This document shows positions 16,078-24,655 of a DNA stretch of 64,000 bases, piece by piece. This DNA is from Streptomyces sp. NBC_01016 (GTDB lineage: Bacteria; Actinomycetota; Actinomycetes; Streptomycetales; Streptomycetaceae), in contig NZ_JAPEOQ010000002.1 of NCBI RefSeq assembly GCF_026341035.1, forward strand, positions 1,116,001 to 1,180,000, given 5' to 3'. The translations under genes and the position numbers were made by a program. Numbering within the stretch: the first letter of the stretch is position 1; every line of letters starts with the position of its first letter. Below the pieces are notes generated by a model. The model searched no databases. It was not told the origin of the DNA and was given only the letters and a program-made list of their open reading frames with translations.

Positions 16078-17321
16078 CAAGCACTATGAAGATCAAGCCG
16101 ATCATGCAGACACGCAACAGCAGCACGGAGCACGAGCCCGTTCCCGTCGTCCTCGCGGGCGCGCGCGGACACGGGCGCTGGCACCTGAACAACCTGCGCA
16201 ACCTCGCGGAAGCGGGGCGGGTGAAGCTGGCCGGAGTGTGCGAGCTGCGGCCGCTGGACGCGGCGGAGCTCGAAGGATTCGATGCCGGGGGCGTCGTGCA
16301 GTCCGCCGACTTCGGGGAGCTGCTCGACCGCACCGGCGCCCGGATCGCGATCATCTGCACCCCGATCCCCACGCACACGGATCTGGCCCTGGTGGCCGCC
16401 GAGCGGGGTGTGCACCTGCTCCTGGAGAAGCCGCCCGCGCCGTCATATACGGAATACGAGCGGATGGCGGCCGGGGTTGCCGCGGCGGGGATCGCCTGCC
16501 AGGTCGGCTTCCAGTCGCTCGGCTCGCACGCGGTGTCCCATGTACGAGATCTCGTACGCGACGGCGTCATCGGTGAGCCCCTCGGCATCGGCGCCGCCGG
16601 AGCCTGGGCCCGCGACGAGGCCTACTACCGGCGCGCCCCCTGGGCCGGGCGCCGCCGCCTGGACGACGGCAGCGGTACGGGCCGCACGGTCGACGTCGTC
16701 GACGGCGTGCTCACCAACCCCCTCGCCCACGCCGTCGCCACCTCCCTCGCCCTCGACGGCGCGACCGGTGGCGACGACCTCACCGCGATCCGCACCGAGC
16801 TGTACCGCGCCAACGACATCGAGGCCGACGACACCTCGTACGTCGAGCTGACCACCCGCACCGGATCGCGCGTCACCGTCGCCGCGACCCTGTGCGCCGA
16901 GCTGCCCGACGAGCCGTACGTGATCGTGCACGGCAGTCAGGGCCGAATCACGTTCTGGTACAAGCAGGACCGCGTCCTCGTGCAGCGCGCGGGCCACGGC
17001 CCGGAGGAGACTGTGCACGGGCGCACCGACCTGCTGGCGAACCTCGTCGAGCACCTCGCCACCGACAGGGAGACGCCGCTGCTCGTGCCACCCGCGTCGA
17101 CCGGCGCGTTCATGCGCGTCGTCGAGGCGATCCGGCGCGCACCCGCCCCGCTGGCGCTGCCCGCGGACGCGTGGAGCGCGGTGCCCGCCGACCGGCCCGA
17201 CACCGTACGACGGGTGGTGCACGGCGCCGACGGACTCGTCGCCGCGAGCGCCGACGGACTCACCGGCTTCGCTGGGCTCGGCGCGTCCTGGGCCCGCTCC
17301 GGAGCGGAGGCCTCGTCATGA
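16074..17321 (+). CDS. Gfo/Idh/MocA-family oxidoreductase
   Basis: This 415-residue NAD(P)-dependent dehydrogenase family member has the N-terminal Rossmann segment VVLAGARGHGRWHLNNL and the conserved lysine in LLLEKPPAPSYTEY. The C-terminal part is the usual alpha/beta substrate domain. Family members oxidise or epimerise sugars, inositols and sugar acids. The gene sits between permeases and glycosidase in a translationally coupled operon, so the substrate is probably the imported oligosaccharide or its monomer. Two AT-richer stretches inside it use rare codons (16443-16455 and the palindrome at 16542-16557). Confidence 0.88.
   Translation: MTSTMKIKPIMQTRNSSTEHEPVPVVLAGARGHGRWHLNNLRNLAEAGRVKLAGVCELRPLDAAELEGFDAGGVVQSADFGELLDRTGARIAIICTPIPTHTDLALVAAERGVHLLLEKPPAPSYTEYERMAAGVAAAGIACQVGFQSLGSHAVSHVRDLVRDGVIGEPLGIGAAGAWARDEAYYRRAPWAGRRRLDDGSGTGRTVDVVDGVLTNPLAHAVATSLALDGATGGDDLTAIRTELYRANDIEADDTSYVELTTRTGSRVTVAATLCAELPDEPYVIVHGSQGRITFWYKQDRVLVQRAGHGPEETVHGRTDLLANLVEHLATDRETPLLVPPASTGAFMRVVEAIRRAPAPLALPADAWSAVPADRPDTVRRVVHGADGLVAASADGLTGFAGLGASWARSGAEASS
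16542..16557. promoter_or_regulatory. Perfect 16-bp palindrome inside the oxidoreductase gene
   Basis: GTACGAGATCTCGTAC is a perfect palindrome spanning codons Val-Arg-Asp-Leu-Val and uses two rare GTA codons and a CGA. About 100 bases upstream (16439-16457) is CATATACGGAATACG, similar to the CATATATGA region before gntR. It could be an internal operator; this is not proven. Confidence 0.3.
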
Positions 17322-18184
17322 CCCGAACCATGCACGGTCTTGTCACCGCCCCGCTGACACTGAGCTGCGCGGGCCGCCCCGTCGCCCGCTACGAGATCCG
17401 CCCCGACGTCGAACGGCGCCTCTCGCCGCGCCCCTTCCTGCATCCGGTGACCACGCTCGCCGGCACCCCGGTCACCGAGTCCGCGCCCGCCGACCACCTG
17501 CACCACCTCGGGGTGGGCGTCGCCGTGCCGGACGTCGCGGGGCGCAACTTCTGGGGCGGGCGCACCTACGTCGAGGGCCGGGGGCCGACCGAGCTCGACA
17601 ACCACGGCGAGCAGCGGCACCGAGAGTTCAAGCTGTGCGACCCGGACGGGTTCGTGCAGGACCTGGACTGGATCACGGACGACTGCCTGCCGCTCCTGCG
17701 CGAGCGCCGCACCGTGGCCGTCTCCCAACTGGCCGACGACGCCTGGGCATTGGACTTCACGTTCTCGCTCACCAACCCGTCGGACGACGCGCTGAGCATC
17801 GGCAGCCCGGCGACCAACGGCCGCCCCGGCGCCGCGTACGGAGGCTTCTTCTGGCGGGCGCCGAAGGAGGCCGCGGCCCCGGCCGTGTTCACCGCGGACG
17901 GTGCGGGCGAGTCCGCGGTCCACGGCCGCCCCGCCGACTGGCTTGCCATGGCGGGCGACGGCTGGACCCTCGTCTTCGCGGGCGCCACCGCCGAGACCCG
18001 CCGCGACCCCTGGTTCGTCCGCACCGACGAGTACCCGGGCGTCGGCTCCTCGCTCGCCTCCGCCGACCGACTGCCCATCGGCCCCGGTGACACCGCCGTA
18101 CGCCGCGTGGTCACGGTCGTCGCCGACGGCACGCTCGACCGGAAGCGGGCCACGACGCTCGTCCGCAAGGCGGTGGCCGCATGA
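17318..18184 (+). CDS. PmoA-family protein (DUF6807-like)
   Basis: This 288-residue protein resembles the bacterial PmoA-like family named after methane monooxygenase but found in sugar-utilisation operons. Visible marks are the N-terminal YEIRPDVERRLSPRPFLHPV, HLHHLGVGVAVPDVAGRNFWGG, GPTELDNHGEQRHREF and the central EAAAP...GGFFWRAP segment. The conserved histidines (DHLHHLG) could bind metal or sugar. It is probably a beta-rich enzyme or carbohydrate-binding protein acting with the flanking Gfo/Idh/MocA oxidoreductase and GH43 glycosidase. The biochemical function is unknown. Confidence 0.8.
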   Translation: MTRTMHGLVTAPLTLSCAGRPVARYEIRPDVERRLSPRPFLHPVTTLAGTPVTESAPADHLHHLGVGVAVPDVAGRNFWGGRTYVEGRGPTELDNHGEQRHREFKLCDPDGFVQDLDWITDDCLPLLRERRTVAVSQLADDAWALDFTFSLTNPSDDALSIGSPATNGRPGAAYGGFFWRAPKEAAAPAVFTADGAGESAVHGRPADWLAMAGDGWTLVFAGATAETRRDPWFVRTDEYPGVGSSLASADRLPIGPGDTAVRRVVTVVADGTLDRKRATTLVRKAVAA

Positions 18185-19752
18185 ACCGCGCGCCGGGCAG
18201 AACCGGTGACCTGGGCGACGGCACGTACCGCAACCCCGTGCTCGCCGCCGACTGGTCCGACCCCGACGTGGTCCGCGTCGGTGACGACTTCTACCTGACC
18301 GCGTCCAGCTTCGGCCGCGTCCCCGGGCTGCCGCTGCTGCACTCCCGCGACCTCGTCAACTGGACGCTCGTCGGGCACGCCCTCGACCGGCTCGAACCCG
18401 CCGAGGCGTTCACCACCCCGCGCCACGACTGCGGCGTGTGGGCGCCGTCGATCCGCCACCACGACGACCGCTTCTGGATCGTCTGGGGCGACCCCGACCA
18501 CGGCATCTACCAGATCAACTCGCCGTCGATCGAGGGCCCTTGGACGGCACCCCACCTGCTCAAGGCGGGCAAGGGCCTCATCGACGCCTGCCCGCTGTGG
18601 GACGAGGAGACCGGCGAGGCGTACCTCGTGCACGCCTACGCGAAGTCCCGCGCCGGCATCAAGAACCGCCTCACCGGACACCGCATGGCGCCCGACGGCA
18701 GCGAACTCCTCGACGAGGGAACGGTGTTGATCGACGGGGACCGCATCCCTGGCTGGTTCACCCTTGAGGGCCCCAAGGTCTACCGGCACGACGGCTGGTA
18801 CTGGATCTTCGCCCCGGCGGGCAGCGTGGAGACCGGCTGGCAGGGCGCCTTCCGCTCCCGCTCGTTCTTCGGCCCCTACGAGGAGCGGGTCGTGCTCGAA
18901 CAGGGCGACACCGACGTCAACGGCCCCCACCAGGGTCCATGGGTGCGCACGGCGGCCGGTGAGGACTGGTTCCTGCACTTCCAGCAGCGCGGCCCGTACG
19001 GGCGGGTGGTGCACCTGCAGCCGATGCGCTGGGACGCCTCCGGGTGGCCGGTGATCGGCGACGACGGCGCCCCCGTCGACGTACACGAGAAGCCCGCGCT
19101 GCCGCTGTGTCCGGCGGAGGCGCCCGCGACGGACGACACGTTTCCCGGCGGGCGCTTCGGGCCGCAGTGGCAGTGGACGGCCAACTCCGAGTCGGACTGG
19201 ACGAGTTCGCACGACGGAGACGGACTGCGGCTTGCCTGTGTGCGCTCCGCCGACGGGGTGCGCGACCTGCGCCGTGTACCGCATCTGCTGACCCAGCGGC
19301 TGCCGCTCCTGCCGAGCCGGCTGGAGGTCGACCTGCGGCTCGACGCCACAACTCCCGGTGCCCGAGCCGGACTTGTGGTGCTCGGCGACGCGTACTCCTG
19401 GATCGGCCTCGAACGCGGGGCGGACGGAGCGGCCCACGTGGTGCACCGGTTCGCCGAGACCACCGCCGACGCGGAACGGGACGCGGCCCATCCCCGCGCG
19501 GCGCCCGACGCGACGGCGCGGCTGCGCGTCGACATCGCCGACGGGGCCCGCTGCCGCTTCTTCGTCGACACCGGAGACGGCTTCCGGCGCTCGGGCCAGG
19601 TGTTCGCCGCGCAGCCCTGGCGCTGGGTCGGCGCCCTGCTCGGCCTGTTCGCGGCGGCACCACTTGGCGGTCAGGCCGCCGGCGCCGCCCGGTTCACGCA
19701 CTTTCGCAGCACCACCCTCCAGTTGGATCCAGAAGAAGAGAGCCGATCATGA
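18181..19752 (+). CDS. Glycoside hydrolase family 43 (beta-xylosidase/arabinofuranosidase-like), cytoplasmic
   Basis: This is a 523-residue protein with no signal peptide. The five-bladed propeller begins YRNPVLAADWSDPDVVRVGDDFY, where Asp in SDPDV is the base; WAPSIRHHDDRFWIVWG and the catalytic acid Glu in TLEGPKVY are visible. Residues about 315-520 form a beta-sandwich C-terminal domain of the GH43/DUF1349 type (AGLVVLGDAYSWIGLERG). The architecture matches GH43 beta-xylosidases and related exo-enzymes that cut imported xylo- or arabino-oligosaccharides. ATGA overlaps on both sides couple it to the operon. Confidence 0.92.
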   Translation: MNRAPGRTGDLGDGTYRNPVLAADWSDPDVVRVGDDFYLTASSFGRVPGLPLLHSRDLVNWTLVGHALDRLEPAEAFTTPRHDCGVWAPSIRHHDDRFWIVWGDPDHGIYQINSPSIEGPWTAPHLLKAGKGLIDACPLWDEETGEAYLVHAYAKSRAGIKNRLTGHRMAPDGSELLDEGTVLIDGDRIPGWFTLEGPKVYRHDGWYWIFAPAGSVETGWQGAFRSRSFFGPYEERVVLEQGDTDVNGPHQGPWVRTAAGEDWFLHFQQRGPYGRVVHLQPMRWDASGWPVIGDDGAPVDVHEKPALPLCPAEAPATDDTFPGGRFGPQWQWTANSESDWTSSHDGDGLRLACVRSADGVRDLRRVPHLLTQRLPLLPSRLEVDLRLDATTPGARAGLVVLGDAYSWIGLERGADGAAHVVHRFAETTADAERDAAHPRAAPDATARLRVDIADGARCRFFVDTGDGFRRSGQVFAAQPWRWVGALLGLFAAAPLGGQAAGAARFTHFRSTTLQLDPEEESRS

Positions 19753-21119
19753 CCATCAGCGCACGCAGAGGAACCCGCAGCGGCATCCGCAGATCCGCAC
19801 TGCGCACCGGCACGGCCGTCGCCATCGGCACCGTCCTCGCCCTGACCGCCACCGCCTGCGGCGACGACGGCAGCGGGTCCGGCGGCGACAAGGGGGACGA
19901 GGGCTCGGGCAAGGGCGAGATCACCTTCTGGGACAACAACACGGCCGTGCGCCGCGACGTCTGGATGGAGGTCATCAAGGACTTCGAGAAGAAGTACCCG
20001 AACATCAAGGTCAAGTACGTCGGCATCCCCGCCGAGAACGTGCAGTCCAAGTACGACACCGCCATCCAGGGCGGCGGCCTGCCCGACGTCGGCGGCGTGG
20101 GCACCGCGATGCTCGCCGGTGTCGCCGCGCAGGGCGCACTCGAACCGCTCGACGAGCGCATAGCGACGAGCCCGCTCAACGGGAAGCTCAACGACGCCTT
20201 CATGGAGTCGGTGAAGTCCGCGGGCGCCGGGGACAAGCTCTACGAGCTGCCGACCTCCGCCAACAACGGTGTCCTCTACTACCGCACCGACCTGTTCAAG
20301 AAGGCGGGCCTCGGCGCGCCGACGACCTGGGACAAGTTCTTCGAGGCGGCGTCCAAGCTCACCAACACCGGTAAGAACGAGTTCGGTTACACCATCCGCG
20401 GCGGCGAGGGCTCCATCGCGCAGGCCCTCGACGCGTCGTACGGGCAGAGCGGCATCACGTCGTTCTGGGACGCGAACAACACGAAGACCACGGTCAACGA
20501 CCCCAAGAACGTCGCCGCGCTGCAGAAGTACGCCGACCTCTACAAGAAGGCGACGCCGTCCGCCGACGTCAACAACGACTTCACAAAGATGGTCGCGCAG
20601 TACGACAGCGGCAAGATCGGCATGCTGAGCCACAACCTCGGCTCGTACGGCGACCACGTGAAGGCCTTCGGCACCAAGTTCCGCGGCATCCCCAACCCGA
20701 CGGGCCCGGACGGCACCCGCGTCCAGGTCTCCAACCCGGTGGACGGGCTCGGCCTGTTCAAGGCGAGCAAGAACAAGAAGGCCGCCTGGAAGTTCATGGA
20801 GTTCGCCGCCTCGCACGCGGAGAACAGCAAGTGGAACGAGTCGGCCAAGCAGATCCCGGCCAACACCGAGGCCGCCAAGGACGACTGGGTGCAGGAGTCC
20901 GAGCCGACGAAGCTCGCCGCCGAGGCCCTGCAGTCCGGCACCACCAAGATCGTGCAGCTGCCGTACTACCTGCCCGACTGGAACACCATCTCCAAGGCCG
21001 ACAACGAGGACGACTTCCAAAAGGTCATGCTCGGCAAGATGACGGCCAAGGCCTTCCTGGACTCGCTCGCCGACCAGCTCAACAAGGCGCAGGCCGAGTG
21101 GAAGCAGCAGGCCAACTAG
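19749..21119 (+). CDS. Extracellular carbohydrate-binding lipoprotein of the second ABC importer
   Basis: This is a 456-residue solute-binding protein. Its signal peptide ends in a lipobox-like TATAC with Cys37, followed by a Gly/Asp/Lys-rich linker. Mature domain marks are ITFWDNNTAVRRDVWMEVI, YPNIKVKYVGIPAENV and KSKNKKAAWKFMEFAAS-like text near 330. It is the sixth and last gene of the coupled operon, separated from its two permeases by three enzyme genes. The ligand is probably a hemicellulose or pectin oligosaccharide, inferred from GH43 and neighbouring pectinases. Confidence 0.92.
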   Translation: MTISARRGTRSGIRRSALRTGTAVAIGTVLALTATACGDDGSGSGGDKGDEGSGKGEITFWDNNTAVRRDVWMEVIKDFEKKYPNIKVKYVGIPAENVQSKYDTAIQGGGLPDVGGVGTAMLAGVAAQGALEPLDERIATSPLNGKLNDAFMESVKSAGAGDKLYELPTSANNGVLYYRTDLFKKAGLGAPTTWDKFFEAASKLTNTGKNEFGYTIRGGEGSIAQALDASYGQSGITSFWDANNTKTTVNDPKNVAALQKYADLYKKATPSADVNNDFTKMVAQYDSGKIGMLSHNLGSYGDHVKAFGTKFRGIPNPTGPDGTRVQVSNPVDGLGLFKASKNKKAAWKFMEFAASHAENSKWNESAKQIPANTEAAKDDWVQESEPTKLAAEALQSGTTKIVQLPYYLPDWNTISKADNEDDFQKVMLGKMTAKAFLDSLADQLNKAQAEWKQQAN

Positions 21120-21241
21120 CCGCCGCTGCACGTCCGTTCACCTCTGACAGGGTCGGCTGCGGGACGCCCCGTGCCCCGCGGCTCCCGCCGCCGACCCCAC
21201 CACACCCCCCTCACCACCCATCACCTTCATGAAGCACGCCC

Positions 21242-22111
21242 ATGAAAGGACGGCACATCGACGTGTCGACCACCCGAAGAACCCCCCGAATAACCACCCG
21301 CAGAGCCACCCTGGCCGCCCTCGCGGCCCTGCCCCTCGCGGCGGCCCTCGCGTCTCCCGCGCCGGCGGCCACCGCCCGGCACGACCGGCGGACCCTCTTC
21401 ATCGCGGGCGACTCCACCGCCGCCCAGAAGTACCTCGACGCCAAGCCCGAGACCGGCTGGGGCATGGCCCTCCCGTTCTTCCTCTCCGACCGCGTCCGGG
21501 TCGCCAACCACGCGGTCAACGGCCGCAGTTCGAAGAGCTTCGTCGACGAGGGCCGCCTCGACACGATCCTCGCCGCCATCCGCCCCGGCGACCTCCTCCT
21601 GATCCAGTTCGCGCACAACGACGAGAAGAGCGCCGACCCCACGCGCTACACCGAGCCCTGGTCGACGTACCAGGAGTATCTGCAGCTGTACGTCGACGGG
21701 GCGCGGGCCAAGGGCGCCCGCCCGGTGCTCGCCACCGCCGTCGAGCGCAGAAAGTTCGACGCGAGCGGCAACTCCCTGCCCACCCACGGCGACTACCCGG
21801 CGGCGATGCGCGCCCTCGCCGAGCAGGAGGGCGTCGCGCTGCTCGACATCCAGGCGCTGTCCCTCGCCCTGTGGCAGAAGCTCGGCGTCGACGAGACGCA
21901 GACGTACTTCAACTGGACGGCCACGGAGCAGGACAACACGCACTTCAATCCGCCCGGAGCGATTGCCGTGGCCCGCCTCGCCGCCACCGAGCTGCTCGAC
22001 CGCAAGGTGCTCGCGCACCGCGACGTGCGCCGCGTCGGAGACGAGATCGACGAGCTGGACCCGGCGTGGCAGTCGCGCCTGTCCTGGCTCGCCGGGACCA
22101 CCCCCGCCTGA
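21242..22111 (+). CDS. Secreted rhamnogalacturonan acetylesterase (SGNH hydrolase, CE12-like)
   Basis: This is a 289-residue secreted esterase that removes acetyl groups from rhamnogalacturonan. The twin-arginine-containing signal region (TTRRATLAALAALPLAAALA) is followed by SGNH block I with Ser58 in FIAGDSTAA, block III in IQFAHNDEKS, and the Asp-x-x-His pair in DNTHFNPPG. A GTG at 21263 behind AAAGGA is an alternative start. It begins the secreted pectinase group that follows the import operon. Confidence 0.9.
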   Translation: MKGRHIDVSTTRRTPRITTRRATLAALAALPLAAALASPAPAATARHDRRTLFIAGDSTAAQKYLDAKPETGWGMALPFFLSDRVRVANHAVNGRSSKSFVDEGRLDTILAAIRPGDLLLIQFAHNDEKSADPTRYTEPWSTYQEYLQLYVDGARAKGARPVLATAVERRKFDASGNSLPTHGDYPAAMRALAEQEGVALLDIQALSLALWQKLGVDETQTYFNWTATEQDNTHFNPPGAIAVARLAATELLDRKVLAHRDVRRVGDEIDELDPAWQSRLSWLAGTTPA

Positions 22112-22142
22112 CTTCCCTCAACCAGTGCGCCAGGAGCCGTAG

Positions 22143-23450
22143 ATGAGATCCAGCAAGACATACGCGTTCGTCGCCGCCGGTGTCGCCGGCTGCACCGCCG
22201 TCGTCCTCGCCATGACCGGCACGGTCGCCTCCGCAGGCGCCGCCGAGCCCCACGGACACGGGCACGACCCCGCCCGGCAGACCCTCGCGAAGGGCGACGG
22301 CTGGGGCTCGGCCACCACCGGCACCACGGGCGGCGCCACCGCCGACGCCGCACACGTCTACACCGTCACCACCTGGGCCGGGCTGAAGGCCGCCTTCGCC
22401 GCGGGCGGCACAGCGCCGAAGATCATCAAGGTCAAGGGCACTCTCGACGCGGACGGCGCGACCTGCGCGGACTTCGCCGCCGACGGCTACGACCTCGACC
22501 AGTACCTCGCCGATTACGACCCGGCCACCTGGGGCTACGACAAGGAGGTGACCGGCGAGCAGGAGGACCTGCGCGCCGCGTCGGCCGCCGCCCAGGCCAA
22601 GGCCATCAAGGCGGACGTGCCCGCCAACACCACGATCATCGGCGTCGGCAGGAACCCCGGCATCGTCGGCGGCAGCCTCCAGATCAACGGCGTCGACAAC
22701 GTCATCGTGCGCGGCCTCACCCTGGAGTCCCCGCTCGACTGCTTCCCGCAGTGGGACCCGACGGACGGCGACACCGGCAACTGGAACTCCGAGTACGACT
22801 CGGCCGTCGTCTACAACTCCACGCACGTCTGGCTGGACCACAACGAGTTCACCGACGGCGACCACCCGGACTCCACGCTGCCCAGCTACTACGGCCGCAT
22901 CTACCAGCAGCACGACGGCGAGCTCGACGTCGTCAAGGGCGCGGACTACGTGACCGCCTCCTGGAACGTCTTCGCCGACCACGACAAGACCCTGATGATC
23001 GGCAACAGCGACGGCGCGGCCGCCACGGACCGCGGCAAGCTGCGCGTGACGCTGCACCACAACCTCTTCAAGAACCTCGTCGAGCGGGCCCCGCGCGTCC
23101 GCTTCGGGCAGGTCGACGTCTACAACAACTCGTATGTGGGCAACGCCGATTACGCGTACTCGTTCGGCATCGGCTTCGAATCGCAGCTCTACGCGGAGAA
23201 GAACGCGTTCACGCTGCCGAAGGGGACCGGGGCGGGCGCCGTCCTGCACCGCTGGAACGACTATCCGCTGACGATCACCGGCAACCAGGTCAACGGCAAA
23301 CCGGCCGACCTCGTGTCCGCCTACAACGCGACCCACGCGGACGCCCCCCTCCGCGAAGGCGCGGGCTGGAAGCCGACGCTCCGCAAGGACGTCGACCCGG
23401 TGAAGTCGGTGCCGCGGGTGGTCGCGCGGGGCGCCGGTCCGGCCAATTGA
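22143..23450 (+). CDS. Secreted pectate lyase, polysaccharide lyase family 1
   Basis: This 435-residue enzyme cleaves polygalacturonate by beta-elimination. It has a Sec-type signal peptide (KTYAFVAAGVAGCTAVVLA...ASAGAA), followed by the parallel beta-helix of PL1. Motifs include TTIIGVGRNPGIVGGSLQI, HVWLDHNEFTDGDHPD with calcium-site acids, LHHNLFKNLVERAPRVRFG carrying the catalytic Arg region, and VDVYNNSYVG. It is 32 bases after the acetylesterase gene with an AGGAG site, so the two may be co-transcribed. Confidence 0.93.
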   Translation: MRSSKTYAFVAAGVAGCTAVVLAMTGTVASAGAAEPHGHGHDPARQTLAKGDGWGSATTGTTGGATADAAHVYTVTTWAGLKAAFAAGGTAPKIIKVKGTLDADGATCADFAADGYDLDQYLADYDPATWGYDKEVTGEQEDLRAASAAAQAKAIKADVPANTTIIGVGRNPGIVGGSLQINGVDNVIVRGLTLESPLDCFPQWDPTDGDTGNWNSEYDSAVVYNSTHVWLDHNEFTDGDHPDSTLPSYYGRIYQQHDGELDVVKGADYVTASWNVFADHDKTLMIGNSDGAAATDRGKLRVTLHHNLFKNLVERAPRVRFGQVDVYNNSYVGNADYAYSFGIGFESQLYAEKNAFTLPKGTGAGAVLHRWNDYPLTITGNQVNGKPADLVSAYNATHADAPLREGAGWKPTLRKDVDPVKSVPRVVARGAGPAN

Positions 23451-23517
23451 GCCCCGCCGGCGATTGAGGCGCGGGGTCCGGGGCGGAGCCCCGAGACGTG
23501 CTCCTCAATCGCCGGCC
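23451..23517. repeat. Dispersed GC-rich inverted-repeat element, copy 1
   Basis: The element begins GCCCCGCCGGCGATTGAGG right after the pectate lyase stop and ends CTCAATCGCCGGCC. CCGGCGATTGAG pairs with CTCAATCGCCGG, and an inner CGGGG...CCCCG hairpin is present. Related copies lie at 29092-29135 and 51450-51566. It may act as a terminator between the two pectinase genes. Confidence 0.75.
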
Positions 23518-23539
23518 AACCCCTCCCAGGAGCCGCCCC

Positions 23540-24655
23540 ATGCCCACCCGCCTCGCCAGACGCACCTTCCTCGCCGGCACGGCACTCGCCCTGACCGCCA
23601 CCACCACCCCGGCCCACGCCACACCGAATCGTCGACACCCCTTCGGCCGCTACGGCTCGCCGAGGGCCCGCCTCACCCCGACCACCCTCTACGTACATCC
23701 CCGCGGCGCCGGCGACTTCACCACCGTCCAAGCCGCCGCATCCGCCGCAACGGACTCCGGCCACACCCTGGTGATCGCCCCCGGCACCTACCGGGAAACG
23801 GTCACCGTCCCGGCCACGGCCACCGGCACGACCTGGATCGGCGCCTCCGGCGACCCCCGCGACACGGTCATCGTGTACGACAACGCCGCCGGCACCCCGA
23901 AGCCCGACGGCTCCGGCACATACGGCACCACCGGAAGCGCCACCGTCACCCTGCGCCCCGACGGCTTCACCGCGCACCACCTCACCTTCGCCAACGACTG
24001 GCTGCGCGCGGACCACCCGGAGATCACCGGGACCCAGGCCGTCGCGGTCAAGGTGATGGGGGACCGCTCGGCGTTCCTGTCGTGCCGGTTTCTCGGCCAC
24101 CAGGACACCCTGTACGCCGACTCGTCCGCGCTCACCGCCTTCGCTCGCCAGTACTTCCGCGACTGCTACGCCGAGGGCGACGTCGACTTCGTCTTCGGGC
24201 GCGGCACGGCGGTCTTCGAGCGCTGCCACTTCCGGACGCTCGACCGCACCGACCTGGGCTCGGCGCCGTACGGCTTCGTGTTCGCGCCGTCCACGGCGGG
24301 CGCCAACCCGCGCGGCTTCCTGGTGAGCCGCGCCCGGATCGACTCCACGGCCCCGGACGCGTACTACAAGCTGGCCCGCCCCTGGGTGCCCAGCTCCGAC
24401 ACGACGGCCAGGCCCGCCCTCGTCGTCCGCGAATCCCGGCTCGGCCGTGGCATCGACGCGGCGGCGCCCTACACGAACATGTCGGACGGCTTCCCCTGGC
24501 AGAACCAGCGGTTCGCGGAGTACCGGAACACAGGCCCCGGCGCCGCCCGATCCGTTCCGGAGAACCGGCCGCAACTGACGCGCGCACAGGCCGAGTCGGC
24601 GACCCGCGCCGCCTACCTGGGCGACTGGGAGCCGGAGGAGGGCAAGCGCCGATGA
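23540..24655 (+). CDS. Secreted pectinesterase (CE8), first of a tandem pair
   Basis: This 371-residue pectin methylesterase demethylates homogalacturonan and makes it accessible to pectate lyases. The start at 23540 follows CAGGAG; a Tat-like signal (RLARRTFLAGTALALTATTTPAHA) is present. CE8 marks are VQAAASAATD, GTYRE, the catalytic Asp in GHQDTLYAD, the second Asp in GDVDFVFGRG, and the LARPW arginine. Its stop overlaps the next pectinesterase start by 3 bases. The two proteins share near-identical blocks. Confidence 0.93.
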   Translation: MPTRLARRTFLAGTALALTATTTPAHATPNRRHPFGRYGSPRARLTPTTLYVHPRGAGDFTTVQAAASAATDSGHTLVIAPGTYRETVTVPATATGTTWIGASGDPRDTVIVYDNAAGTPKPDGSGTYGTTGSATVTLRPDGFTAHHLTFANDWLRADHPEITGTQAVAVKVMGDRSAFLSCRFLGHQDTLYADSSALTAFARQYFRDCYAEGDVDFVFGRGTAVFERCHFRTLDRTDLGSAPYGFVFAPSTAGANPRGFLVSRARIDSTAPDAYYKLARPWVPSSDTTARPALVVRESRLGRGIDAAAPYTNMSDGFPWQNQRFAEYRNTGPGAARSVPENRPQLTRAQAESATRAAYLGDWEPEEGKRR

